Shown here: one piece after another, positions 16,313 through 27,643 of the stretch
Layout of the letters: every line of letters begins with the position of its first letter
Numbering within the stretch: position 1 is the first letter of the stretch
DNA from: Sandaracinaceae bacterium
GTDB lineage: Bacteria > Myxococcota_A > Polyangia > Polyangiales > Sandaracinaceae
DNA: 51,352 nt
Direction of reading: 5' to 3'
NCBI GenBank assembly: GCA_019694315.1
Contig: JAIBCE010000012.1
Span: 1-51,352 of the forward strand
Notes under the pieces: model-generated
Seen by the model: only the letters and a program-made list of their open reading frames with translations
Databases searched by the model: none
Told to the model about the DNA's origin: nothing
Made by a program: the position numbers and the translations under genes

Positions 16313-17460
16313 GACGCGTCCTCCGAGCCATAGAGCGTCTTGACCGCTTGCTTGCTGCGCAGGGTCTCGTGGTGCTTGGCGATCTCCGCGAGCTCCTCGG
16401 GCATCGCGTCGGTGTCGGCGATCGGCTGCGTGGCCTTGCCATCCGCGAGCTCCCCCATCGCGGTGGCCACGCGCGCCAGCGGGCGGAGCAAGAGGCCACG
16501 GATCACGACGAGCACGGCGCCCGCGATGATCACGCTCGCGAAGAGCGCGAGCAGCGCCTGCCACACGAGCGAGCGCCCAGCGGCGGCGCGCGTCGGAGAG
16601 AAGTCGCGCGCCACCGAGATCACGCCCACGGGCTGCCCGGAGATGTCGCGCACCGGATAGAGCAGGACGCCGTAGGGCACGCCCGCCACCTCGCGCGTGT
16701 AGCGCACCGGCTCCTCGATCGCGCCCAGATCGGAGGCCTCGACGAGGGCGCGCGTGAGCTGCCAGTTCGTGGAGTACCACTTGAGGTAGTTGCCCACGCG
16801 GTTCTCGTCGGCGAGCGCGGCCGGGTCTGCGCTCGTCGAGATCGCGCGCAGCGGAGCCTCGAGCACGAAGAACGACGCGTCGAGCCCGAACGACTCGTCG
16901 AGGTCGTCGAGCATGGGACCCACCTCGAGCCCCATGTCCACGGTGCCGGCGTGCTCACCTTCGGGCGAGGGCACCGGGGCCACCGCGAGGATCGAGATGC
17001 CTGACCGGCTGAGCTCGAAGCCGTGGCGCGGAGCGTGATCCGCGTTCACCGCGACGACGCTCGGCCGGTAGCTCGACACATCCTCGGAGGGACGCTCGGG
17101 CCGATGAACGCGGACGAGGCACGTGGCAGGGGCCACCTCGAGCTGGAGCGTGGCCACACCGAACTGATCGTGCTGGTGCTGGAAGAGCTCGCGCGTCTCG
17201 GCCACGAGGCCGTCGCGATCCTGCGCCGCGAGGAGCCTCCGCACGCTCGGCATGTCCGCGACCATCGCGGCCCGCTGCACTGCGCGGCTCTCGGTGTTGC
17301 GGATCTTCGACGCCACCGTGGCCTGCATCAGCTCGAATTGGCTCTCCTCCACGGCGCGGGTCATGCCGCTGAAGAGCTGCGTGGAGATCGCGGTGCTCGC
17401 GGCGATCGTGATCGTCGCGATGCCGATGAGCATCGTGGTGGCGTGATGGCGAACGTTCAT
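16309..17460 (-). CDS. Double-Cache/HAMP membrane sensor without output domain
   Basis: A 383-aa protein. An N-terminal membrane helix (about 8-28) is followed by a periplasmic double-Cache domain (dCache_3-like, about 32-290; VHRPERPSEDVSSYRPSVVAVN and GISILAVAPV are typical) and a second membrane helix (about 298-322). A HAMP-like segment (about 323-370) comes next, and the protein stops only 13 residues after it. There is no methyl-accepting, kinase or cyclase domain. Such sensors normally drive a fused output module. Here the downstream, overlapping gene encodes a ligand-gated ion channel, which could be the effector or a partner sharing the ligand. The ATG at 17460 is chosen because it puts the first helix at the N-terminus. 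Confidence 0.87.
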   Translation of the reverse strand: MNVRHHATTMLIGIATITIAASTAISTQLFSGMTRAVEESQFELMQATVASKIRNTESRAVQRAAMVADMPSVRRLLAAQDRDGLVAETRELFQHQHDQFGVATLQLEVAPATCLVRVHRPERPSEDVSSYRPSVVAVNADHAPRHGFELSRSGISILAVAPVPSPEGEHAGTVDMGLEVGPMLDDLDESFGLDASFFVLEAPLRAISTSADPAALADENRVGNYLKWYSTNWQLTRALVEASDLGAIEEPVRYTREVAGVPYGVLLYPVRDISGQPVGVISVARDFSPTRAAAGRSLVWQALLALFASVIIAGAVLVVIRGLLLRPLARVATAMGELADGKATQPIADTDAMPEELAEIAKHHETLRSKQAVKTLYGSEDAS

Positions 17461-17588
17461 CCTGTCGCTCCTCGGGCGCGCCCGGGCTCGTCGTGTGATC
17501 GAAGCGTGTCCCCCGCTCTCTCTCGGGTGGTACGCGGCGCCCGCGCGATTCTGCCCAACTCCACGCCTGCGCGGTGCACGATCGCGCG

Positions 17589-17843
17589 ATGGATCGGCTC
17601 CAGCTCCCGTCGAGCCTCGAGGGTCAGGGCCGTGTGCTCCTCGCAGGCGCCGGCGGCGGCTACGACGTCTACGCGACCCTGCCACTGCTCGCGGCGCTCG
17701 AGGCGCGCGGTGTCGAGGTGGTGCTCACGAACCTCTACCTCCGTGGGCTCGAGGGCACCGAGTCGATCTTCGACGTCGGGGACGTCATCGAGGCCTTCCG
17801 CGAGCGCGTGCCGCGTCGTGCTGCCCGCTCCATCCCCCACTGA
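17589..17843 (+). pseudogene. N-terminal fragment of a DUF1152-family protein
   Basis: An 84-aa reading frame whose sequence (GRVLLAGAGGGYDVYATLPLLAALEARGVEVVLTNLYLRGLEG) matches the start of DUF1152 proteins, which are normally around 300 aa. It keeps the Gly-rich nucleotide-binding-like loop but ends at a stop soon after IEAFRERV. No continuation is seen in the 70 bases before the convergent gene, so the rest has been deleted. It is most likely a remnant. A GTG at 17574 would add five residues. Confidence 0.6.
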
Positions 17844-17917
17844 TCGTCTCCCTCCGAGCCACGGAGCGTCGTGTCGGCTCTCCGGCTCCTCGTGTGCTGC
17901 GCGGCCGTGACTCGCGA

Positions 17918-18853
17918 TCAGCGCTCGAAGACCTCGAGGTGAAGAGGGTGCTCGCGGCTGCTCCCCAGCGTGCCGTCGTGCACGTGACCGCCGCGCACGA
18001 GGAGCTGCGTGCCGGCGCCGAGCACGTGGCGCCGGATGCCCACCGTGCGCCCCACGTCGCGCGCCCAGCTGGGCACGGTCGTCGTCGCCTCGCGGTCGGT
18101 CTCGTCGCGCTCGAGCTCGAGCGTGCCCTCGACCCGCGTGCGCCACGAGAGGCTCCCCACGGCGTGATCGAGCACCAGCGTCTGGCCGTCGAGCTCGAGC
18201 TCGCACGGCTCGAGCCACGCGTCGTCGCGCGGCATCCAGCTCCGCGCATCGAGCACGTGCCTCACCACGAGCGGCGTACGCAGCGTGGCTGTGCCCCGCA
18301 CCGCGTGAGGCGCGACGTGCGCGTCGAGCCGCACGCGCGGGAGCACCGCCGAGAGCCGCCCGAGCGAGCCGATCGGCCGGAGCGCGCCGAACACCACGGC
18401 CACGCCGTAGAGGAGGGCCGCATACGGCGGCACGAGCGCCACCGCAAGCACGGCCCAGCCGGCGAGCCGATCCACGCTCGCCTCCGCGAGCAGAGTCATC
18501 GTCGCGGTGAGCACGAAGAGCACCACGATCTGCGACGCCGCGATGCGCCACGCGACACGCGAGCCGAGCCACGAGCGCCACGACGTGATGGGCTCGCCCG
18601 CCATCCAGAGTCGTCCCTGCGACCATCGCCGCGCGAGCTCGGGCGCCGTCGTCGAGAGCGCGAGGTCGAGCCGATCCTCACCGCAGCCCGGGCACGGGCG
18701 TGTGAGCCCGCGCAGTCGACATGCCGCGCACACGAAGCGCGCTCCGACCCTCGTGGTCACACGGGCCACCCTACCAGGAACCGATCCCGCGACGCCGCGC
18801 GAGAGCAGGTCCCCGAGCTCGGCCAGCGCGCGGTCTCCTGACCCACGGGTCAC
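17918..18853 (-). CDS. Zinc-ribbon membrane protein of unknown function
   Basis: A 311-aa protein. A zinc-ribbon-like cluster (CAACRLRGLTRPCPGCG, two CxxC pairs at about residues 42-57) precedes two membrane helices (about 107-124 and 131-155), followed by a beta-rich cytosolic or periplasmic domain. The layout resembles proteins with a GIDE-like domain anchored by two helices, but I cannot assign a family. The GTG start at 18853 overlaps a palindrome, TGACCCACGGGTCA, related to the operator of the divergent dehydratase gene. A second possible start is GTG 18769, preceded by GGTAGG (283 aa), which would put that palindrome in its promoter. It is divergent from the dehydratase activase gene. 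Confidence 0.7.
   Translation of the reverse strand: MTRGSGDRALAELGDLLSRGVAGSVPGRVARVTTRVGARFVCAACRLRGLTRPCPGCGEDRLDLALSTTAPELARRWSQGRLWMAGEPITSWRSWLGSRVAWRIAASQIVVLFVLTATMTLLAEASVDRLAGWAVLAVALVPPYAALLYGVAVVFGALRPIGSLGRLSAVLPRVRLDAHVAPHAVRGTATLRTPLVVRHVLDARSWMPRDDAWLEPCELELDGQTLVLDHAVGSLSWRTRVEGTLELERDETDREATTTVPSWARDVGRTVGIRRHVLGAGTQLLVRGGHVHDGTLGSSREHPLHLEVFER
18839..18852. promoter_or_regulatory. Degenerate copy of the TGACCCGCGGGTCA operator
   Basis: TGACCCACGGGTCA keeps both 6-bp arms of the perfect palindrome found at 18911-18924, with one base changed in the centre. It lies 72 bp from that site, about seven helical turns, at the 5' end of the minus-strand zinc-ribbon gene. Confidence 0.5.
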
Positions 18854-18880
18854 TGGAGCGTGCCCACCGAACCGTCGAAT

Positions 18881-18898
18881 CGCCCACGAAGAGGGGTG
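18881..18898 (+). repeat. Copy of the CGCCCACGAAACAGGGCG intergenic motif
   Basis: The sequence CGCCCACGAAGAGGGGTG keeps the possible 5-bp stem (with one G-U pair) and the ACGAA loop of the motif. It directly abuts the TTGACG of the dehydratase promoter. Other copies lie at 29113-29130, 41991-42008 (minus), 42786-42804 and 46962-46979. Confidence 0.55.
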
Positions 18899-18928
18899 TT
18901 GACGCGAAACTGACCCGCGGGTCAGTCT
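18899..18928 (+). promoter_or_regulatory. Promoter with palindromic operator of dehydratase-activase gene
   Basis: TTGACG (18899-18904), an 18-base spacer and CAGTCT (18923-18928) form a candidate promoter. The perfect 14-bp palindrome TGACCCGCGGGTCA (18911-18924) fills most of the spacer. The ATG is only 8 bases after CAGTCT and no ribosome site is visible, so the transcript may be leaderless. The same arrangement with the same spacing occurs at 29131-29160 before the partner gene. Confidence 0.65.
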
Positions 18929-18936
18929 GGCCCGGC

Positions 18937-22627
<3,691 letters not shown>

Positions 22628-22629
<2 letters not shown>

Positions 22630-22661
22630 GGGCCTGGACACGCGCGCGGGCCTCGTGTTTT
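22628..22661 (+). terminator. Stem-loop with T tract after the activase gene
   Basis: GAGGGCC (22628-22634) pairs with GGGCCTC (22648-22654) at six of seven positions, followed after three bases by TTTT (22658-22661). It overlaps the activase stop codon and is a plausible intrinsic terminator. Confidence 0.5.
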
Positions 22662-22715
22662 CCTCGTCTTCTCTGGGCACGAGCCGCGGGGTGACGCTCA
22701 GCGAGAGGAGGCGCG

Positions 22716-25634
22716 ATGAGGGTTCGAGCTGTGGCCTGGGCTGCCGCGCTGGCGTGCGCTTCGGTGTGGGCCGTCGTGCCGGCCGCCTCGGCGCAGCCAT
22801 TCGATCCGCCGTGTCCGGACGGTCTGTGCGTCCTCGCTGCGTTCCCTCAAGACCGCCCTTCGCTGTCGCCGCCGATCGTGGCACCGATCTCGACCTGCAC
22901 GTCGCTCGTGGCCGTCAGCGGATACGTGCCCGGAAACCAGGTCGAGATCTATCTCGGACCGGGGGCGTCTCCGAGGTCTCTGGGTAGGTTCAGTGGGGGG
23001 GGGGGCTCTGGAGTCTTCGACGTAGCGAGCGGTCTCGCTGCGCTGGGACTTCCGCGCCAGTTCACAATCGGCCAAGTCGTACGCGCCGTCCAGCGTGATC
23101 GCTTCGTGTCGAGCGCGCTCTCGGACACGGTGCGCGTGAGCGCGGCCGGTCCACCGCCGGTTCCGAACATCGAGCAGCCGCTCTACGAGTGCGGCCTCAC
23201 GCTGGGGATCTCGGATGTGAGTCTGGGCGTGACGGTGAGCGTGGTGAACGAGCCCGTCGGCGGCCCCAGCTCAGCGGCTGTTGCTCCCTTCGTCGCGAGG
23301 GGGAGCGCGGTGTGGGTGGGAGCGCCCGAGCGACATCGCCCGACGTCCCGGTTCCGCGCCCGGAGCGAGATCTGTGGCGTCAGCGCGGAGGGACCTCTCG
23401 AGACCGTCATTCCCTCGGCGGACGGCCCGCCGGAGCCGCTCGACCCACCGGTCATCGTCAACCAGACGCTGATCGCCGGTCAGCAACGGATCGAGCTCGA
23501 TGGCGCTGTCTACGGAGCCGTCGCACAAGTACGCGTGGATGGCGTGGTCCGCCGTGCAATCGTCACAGCGCGGCCGGGGGACCGCTTCTCGATGACCGTC
23601 CCGACGATCCGTCCGGGACAGCTGGTCAGCGTGGGCCAGTCGCTGTGCGGCGCTGCGGCGACATTCGGTCCGACGACGATCGCCACGACGTGTCCAGGCT
23701 TGCCGCCCCCTCAGGTGCGCCTTCCGAGGACGGGCGATCGCTTCCTCGACGTCCAGGTCTCGTGGCCCGGTGCGAGGATCACGGCCTTCGTGGGCACGGA
23801 GGAGATCGCCGACGGGAGCGCTCCGCGACTGACCTACGTGCGGCCGTTGCGGGAAGGTGAAGTCGTCACCGTGTTCCAGACCGTCGGCACCTGCACGAGC
23901 CGCATGGCCTTCCGCGCGACGACCAGGTGTACCCAGCAAGACTACGAGTTCGACCCGACAGCTGACGGCGCTTTCGAGGTGGGCCGGGCGGAATACCGAG
24001 AAGGCACCGTCGACGTTGCCGGCCGAGATTTGCTACTGCGCGGCTTCGTTCACTACCCGGTGGATCGCGCTGGTCCGCAGCAGCGCTTGGCTCGCTGGGG
24101 TGGTCCGTATCCGATCGTGTTCCTGATGCATCTCAACACGGCCACTTTGGTGCGCGCGCCAGGTGCATCGCCATCGCTCGAGCGATGGCTCTTCGAGCGT
24201 TCGCGGGACCGTCGTGACGAAGAAGTGGCTAGCGGGAACTACCTCGCCGTAGACGCGGCACAGGGCTACTCGGAACTACTCGACTCACTCGCGCGTGCTG
24301 GCATCATCGGCGTCAGCATCGACGCGGAGGACCTCACTACCCTGGGCCCGGAAACGATCAACGCCGACCTCTTCGTCCACCACATCCGTTATTGGAGGGA
24401 CATCGAGCAGGGTTTGGCAGGAGGGGGCCTCGTTGGCGCCCTCGCCGCCGACTTCGAAGACCGTATCGACCTAACGCGCGTCGGTGTCGCCGGCCACTCG
24501 CGCGGCGGCGCGCGTGCGGTCTTGCTGCCAGGTCACCCAGAGCTTCCTGCCGACGTTGAGCTCCGCTCGGGTTTGCTGATCGCGCCCAGTTTCTCGCCCG
24601 CCTCTGGCGACGGCCTTCCGTGGTTGGTTCTCGGCGGCTCCGCCGACCAGGACGTCGTCGATCAACCCATTGCTCAGTTCGATGTGATGAGCGAGGCCCC
24701 GGAGCGGTTTCTCGAGTGGGTGAACGGTGCCACCCACTCGGATTGGAACGCGCGAGCGTCAGCGATTGGCGTGCCGGAACTCGGGGACGCTGACATGATT
24801 CCGATGGTCCCCCCGCGTCCGGATCCTGCAGATCAAGTTCGAATGTTGGGAGCGTGGGGCCGTCTCTGGTTCGAGTGGACGCTACTCGGGCGTCACGAAG
24901 CGACGTCCCGCGCCGTGCTGAACGGCGACTCCCGTCTTCGCGGCATGCGCCCGGAGATCGTGCTGCCTTCGCACACCCGGTCCGATGACCGTCGAGTCGA
25001 CTCGTTCCAGAGAACGTCACCCGCTTTCGCGGTATTTGACCTCGCGGGAGTGGCATCGAGTAGCGGGTTTCCGGACCTTCGTCAGTTCAACGACCCGATC
25101 TATTTCGAACCGGCTTTCGGTCGCCTCGTCCCGGCTTGGAACTCGACCGTCTCGGTGTATGGCGGAGGCGTCGCGGGTACCTGGGACGGCCCGTCGGCTG
25201 GAGTGGTGTATTCCTTCGCATCCGCGGAAGACGTGGCGCGCTTCGAGAACCTGACCTTCCGCGTCGCGAAGCTGCAGTGTCCTCGTGCGGCACGAGACAG
25301 CGATGCGTGCCGGCTCACGCCAGAGACAACGGGGCTGGGAGTGAGTGTCACGGCGACAGCACGTGGAATCACACGGACGGTTGTAGTGGCGTCGAGGTCG
25401 GGCGACGCCGTCGTGGCAGGGCGATTCGTGTCTAGGCCATGGTACTTCAGTCGCAACGAGTACTTCCGGACGTACTCCAGATCCGTGACTAGAACGGTTC
25501 GCGTTCCTCGCGTGTGCTTCGGCGCCGTTCCGGCCGGTTTCTGGTCACAACTCGACGCGATCCAAATCGGTGTGAGCGAGGACGGGGCACCGCCCGGAGG
25601 TGTTGTTCTGTCCGACGTTTCATTCGCCAACTGA
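22716..25634 (+). CDS. Large secreted protein with alpha/beta-hydrolase domain
   Basis: A 972-aa exported protein with a signal peptide ending near AASAQ (about 28). The N-terminal half has three Cys-containing beta-rich modules (for example VIVNQTLIAGQQRIELDGAV), probably Ig-like. From about residue 425 an alpha/beta-hydrolase appears, with VDVAGRDLLLRGFVHYPVD, PIVFLMHLN and the nucleophile elbow GVAGHSRGG (Ser near 595). A later GATHSDW may supply the catalytic His. The last 230 residues are again beta-rich. It is likely an esterase or lipase acting outside the cell; the substrate is unknown. Codon use is clearly less GC-biased than in flanking genes (frequent GTT, ATT, ACT, TTG), which suggests acquisition. 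It is the first gene of a three-gene block inserted between the two dehydratase genes. Confidence 0.8.
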   Translation: MRVRAVAWAAALACASVWAVVPAASAQPFDPPCPDGLCVLAAFPQDRPSLSPPIVAPISTCTSLVAVSGYVPGNQVEIYLGPGASPRSLGRFSGGGGSGVFDVASGLAALGLPRQFTIGQVVRAVQRDRFVSSALSDTVRVSAAGPPPVPNIEQPLYECGLTLGISDVSLGVTVSVVNEPVGGPSSAAVAPFVARGSAVWVGAPERHRPTSRFRARSEICGVSAEGPLETVIPSADGPPEPLDPPVIVNQTLIAGQQRIELDGAVYGAVAQVRVDGVVRRAIVTARPGDRFSMTVPTIRPGQLVSVGQSLCGAAATFGPTTIATTCPGLPPPQVRLPRTGDRFLDVQVSWPGARITAFVGTEEIADGSAPRLTYVRPLREGEVVTVFQTVGTCTSRMAFRATTRCTQQDYEFDPTADGAFEVGRAEYREGTVDVAGRDLLLRGFVHYPVDRAGPQQRLARWGGPYPIVFLMHLNTATLVRAPGASPSLERWLFERSRDRRDEEVASGNYLAVDAAQGYSELLDSLARAGIIGVSIDAEDLTTLGPETINADLFVHHIRYWRDIEQGLAGGGLVGALAADFEDRIDLTRVGVAGHSRGGARAVLLPGHPELPADVELRSGLLIAPSFSPASGDGLPWLVLGGSADQDVVDQPIAQFDVMSEAPERFLEWVNGATHSDWNARASAIGVPELGDADMIPMVPPRPDPADQVRMLGAWGRLWFEWTLLGRHEATSRAVLNGDSRLRGMRPEIVLPSHTRSDDRRVDSFQRTSPAFAVFDLAGVASSSGFPDLRQFNDPIYFEPAFGRLVPAWNSTVSVYGGGVAGTWDGPSAGVVYSFASAEDVARFENLTFRVAKLQCPRAARDSDACRLTPETTGLGVSVTATARGITRTVVVASRSGDAVVAGRFVSRPWYFSRNEYFRTYSRSVTRTVRVPRVCFGAVPAGFWSQLDAIQIGVSEDGAPPGGVVLSDVSFAN

Positions 25635-25641
25635 GGTTGTC

Positions 25642-26193
25642 ATGAACACCCTACTTCTTCGCAGAACGTGGTTGCCTGCACTGCTGGTCGTCTCGGCCTG
25701 CTACGATTCTGGCTCCCCCTCGGTCGACAACCCACGGCCCGCACAGGCATGCTACTTCTACACGAGCACCAGCATCCGGTACTACGTGTTTCAAGAGCTC
25801 GAGCAAGGCTGCGGTGTGCTCTCGATACCACCCCTGGCCACAGTTCCGGAAGGTCGTGAGCCAGCTAGGCAGTACGATTCGAGCGGTGTGTTCTGGAGCC
25901 GAGGCTTTGCACAAGACCCGACGGTCTCGGTCACGCAGGTGACCTGCGAACAGTTGATACAGCAGGATCTCTTTGGCGCGGAGGCACCGGAGCTCGACGG
26001 TGTGAGCGGAAAGCGAGGATGGGTCGATACATGGGTCATTGCGGACCCGCAGGATGCAGAGCTGCCGAGCATCCAGTTCCTGAGCGCTTCCATCGACTTC
26101 GAGCCCGATCCGGGTGCACCGACGGCTACGGTCCGGGTTCGGAACTTCGATCTCACCGACCGTGAATCCGTGCATGCCTGTGTGATGGAGTAG
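25642..26193 (+). CDS. Lipoprotein of unknown function
   Basis: A 183-aa protein with a lipoprotein signal (lipobox VSAC, Cys20; MNTLLLRRTWLPALLVVSAC). The mature part has five further cysteines and no family I recognise. The ATG at 25642 is chosen because it starts the signal peptide and follows GAGGTTG. It begins 7 bases after the secreted hydrolase and ends 4 bases before the next small lipoprotein, so the three form an operon. It shares the AT-richer codon use of the block. Confidence 0.75.
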   Translation: MNTLLLRRTWLPALLVVSACYDSGSPSVDNPRPAQACYFYTSTSIRYYVFQELEQGCGVLSIPPLATVPEGREPARQYDSSGVFWSRGFAQDPTVSVTQVTCEQLIQQDLFGAEAPELDGVSGKRGWVDTWVIADPQDAELPSIQFLSASIDFEPDPGAPTATVRVRNFDLTDRESVHACVME

Positions 26194-26197
26194 GAGG

Positions 26198-26533
26198 ATG
26201 TCGGCGCACGCAACCCGGTTCGTCTGCGTGCTCGCAATCATCTTCTCTCTGTCGGGAGGTGCATGCGGGTCGACTCATTCCACAATCGATGCTGGAGGTG
26301 GTGACGCGCGAGGTGGCGATGCGATCGTCATGGCAGACGTCTCCGTGCCCAACGATACTGTCACAGAGGATTCCCCCGTATTGACCGTGGACGGGGGTGG
26401 TCCGATGCCCGACGCGTTCGAGACAAGTGACGCCTTCACGTGTCGGGCCACCGACGATGTTTGTACGTTCGCTTGGGACTGTTGCTCGGGTGTGTGCATC
26501 CTCAAGCCGGGAGGCGACGGAATCTGCGTGTGA
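26198..26533 (+). CDS. Small lipoprotein with knottin-like C-terminus
   Basis: A 111-aa protein: lipoprotein signal (lipobox GGAC, Cys23), an Asp/Gly-rich linker (about 30-78), and a compact C-terminal Cys module. Cysteines at 82, 89, 95, 96, 100 and 110 follow C-x6-C-x5-CC-x3-C-x9-C. That is the spacing style of inhibitor cystine knots, so a disulfide-knotted mini-domain displayed on a flexible stalk is likely. Its ATG follows AGGAGG closely, 4 bases after the previous stop. Role unknown: adhesion, inhibition or signalling are all possible. Confidence 0.75.
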   Translation: MSAHATRFVCVLAIIFSLSGGACGSTHSTIDAGGGDARGGDAIVMADVSVPNDTVTEDSPVLTVDGGGPMPDAFETSDAFTCRATDDVCTFAWDCCSGVCILKPGGDGICV

Positions 26534-26600
26534 GACTCTGAACGTGATCGCCTTCGCCCACGTGGAGGCCCCGACGCCGTTCCCGGCACGCCGACGTCTG

Positions 26601-26750
26601 ATCGCGGAGCTCACCAGCAAGGTCGCGAGCTACCGCCCGAGCCGCCGCGTCGAGGACGCGATCCCGGCCAAGCCCGAGCCCTCGAACGGCCTCGTGCAGC
26701 TCCGCAAGAAGACCCCCGCAAGCCAGGCAGCGACCGACGCCGCGGAGTAG
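26601..26750 (+). pseudogene. Orphan copy of the activase gene 3' end (50 codons)
   Basis: It encodes the same tail as residues 1182-1230 of the activase at 18937-22629 (IAELTSKVASYRPSRRVEDA and onward) with four amino acid changes and a TAG stop in place of TGA. No start codon or ribosome site of its own is apparent, and the frame upstream is unrelated. It is either the relic of a second activase copy or a duplication made when the 22.6-26.6 kb block entered. The reading frame is intact, so the event is not very old or the tail was under selection before separation. Confidence 0.85.
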
Positions 26751-26751
26751 G

Positions 26752-26773
26752 GCCTCGGCTTGCGCGCCGAGGC
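26752..26773 (+). terminator. Stem-loop after the orphan 3' end
   Basis: GCCTCGG (26752-26758) and CCGAGGC (26767-26773) form a perfect 7-bp stem with an 8-base loop, directly after the TAG of the duplicated tail. There is no T tract. Both copies of the tail are thus followed by a hairpin. Confidence 0.5.
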
Positions 26774-26837
26774 GACTCGCCAGAGCGTTCAGGGATCCGG
26801 GCTTGCCTCGTCGGCGGCACCGGCGCACGCTCGAGGT

Positions 26838-27107
26838 ATGACCAAAGTGACCAAACCTGTGAGACAGGCCGAGCCGTGGTCACTCGCGGAGACCAAGGCG
26901 CAGCTCAGCGAGGTTGTCGAGCGGGCTCGCACGGACGGCCCGCAGGAGATCACGAGGCACGGAAAGCCCGCGGCCGTCGTGGTCGGCATCGAGGCATGGA
27001 GGGCGATGCAAGCCAAGCGCGAGCCCCTCGTCGCGTTCCTCCGGCGCGGCATGCGGGAGATCGAGGTCGAGCGGAGCGCCGACGCGGGGCGCGACGTCGA
27101 GCTCTGA
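26838..27107 (+). CDS. Phd/YefM-type antitoxin
   Basis: An 89-aa protein. The N-terminal part (PWSLAETKAQLSEVVERARTDGPQEITRHGKPAAVVVGIEAWRAM) is the DNA-binding fold of Phd/YefM antitoxins. The C-terminal charged tail (about 55-89) would neutralise the partner. Such proteins repress their own operon. The PIN-domain toxin starts 12 bases downstream. The ATG at 26838 follows CGAGG. Confidence 0.9.
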   Translation: MTKVTKPVRQAEPWSLAETKAQLSEVVERARTDGPQEITRHGKPAAVVVGIEAWRAMQAKREPLVAFLRRGMREIEVERSADAGRDVEL

Positions 27108-27119
27108 GGGAGGCCGTGG

Positions 27120-27539
27120 GTGGCGTGGCTCCTCGACACGTGCGTGCTGTCCGAGCTGTCCAAGCCCGCCCCGAGCGCGGGAGTCGTGCAGTGGCTCGAG
27201 GCCGCCGAGGAAGAGACCTTGTGGCTCTCGGCGCTCACGATCGGTGAGCTCCGCTTCCGCGTGGCGAAGCTGCCCAGCGGCGCACGACGCAGGCGCCTCG
27301 ATGGCTGGGTCGACGGCGTGGAGGCGCGCTTCTCCGGTCGCGTCCTCGTCGTGGGCCCTCGCGAGGCGCGTCGGTGGGGGGAGCTCCGCGCACGGCTGCG
27401 CGCGCGCAGCATCGTCCTGGCAGTGGTCGACGGCCTGCTCGCAGCGACGGCGGACGTGCATGGGCTGACGCTCGTGACGCGGAACGTGCGAGACGTCGCC
27501 GCCACCGGGGTCCGCATCCTCGACCCGTTCGACGGGTGA
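27120..27539 (+). CDS. PIN-domain ribonuclease toxin (VapC/FitB type)
   Basis: A 139-aa PIN-domain protein. Likely metal-binding acidic residues: Asp6 (LLDTCVLSELSKP), Glu42 (LTIGELRFRV) and Asp near 102 (LAVVDGLLAATADVHG), with a late TRNVRDV motif. Members cleave tRNA or other RNA and are held in check by the upstream antitoxin. The start is GTG 27120 after TGAGGGAGG. A segment of this gene (27181-27215) is repeated, two bases shorter, at 27560-27592 just downstream. Confidence 0.9.
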   Translation: MAWLLDTCVLSELSKPAPSAGVVQWLEAAEEETLWLSALTIGELRFRVAKLPSGARRRRLDGWVDGVEARFSGRVLVVGPREARRWGELRARLRARSIVLAVVDGLLAATADVHGLTLVTRNVRDVAATGVRILDPFDG

Positions 27540-27559
27540 GCGATCGCAGCGACGCGGTG

Positions 27560-27592
27560 GAGTCGTGCAGTGGCTCGAGCGCCGAGGAAGAG
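27560..27592 (+). repeat. Out-of-frame partial duplicate of the PIN toxin gene
   Basis: The first 20 bases (GAGTCGTGCAGTGGCTCGAG) are identical to 27181-27200, and the rest repeats GCCGAGGAAGAG with a 2-base loss. The copy is too short to be functional. It is probably a relic of a second PIN gene or a slipped duplication. Confidence 0.75.
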
Positions 27593-27643
27593 CTCGTGTC
27601 AGAGCGCGTCTCCGTGGATGTCTCTGCGGACGCGGAGCTCCAC

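Larger units (their letters stand above)
26534..26837. other. Junction region between inserted block and TA modules
   Basis: No intact gene is supported. The region holds a short unexplained stretch (26534-26600), the duplicated 3' end of the activase gene (26601-26750), a stem-loop (26752-26773) and about 60 bases upstream of the antitoxin gene. Confidence 0.7.

Noticed and set aside
22630..26600. Insertion sequence or transposon as the source of the 4-kb block
   Set aside because: No transposase, integrase or terminal inverted repeats could be found within it.
26397..26750. A 117-codon gene ending in the duplicated activase tail
   Set aside because: Its first 67 codons overlap the small lipoprotein gene in another frame and have no signature; only the last 50 codons are meaningful, as a relic.
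27536..27643. GTG 27536 as start of the ADP-ribosylation-like protein
   Set aside because: The DNA here contains an out-of-frame relic of the toxin gene, so the N-terminal residues are unlikely to be conserved.
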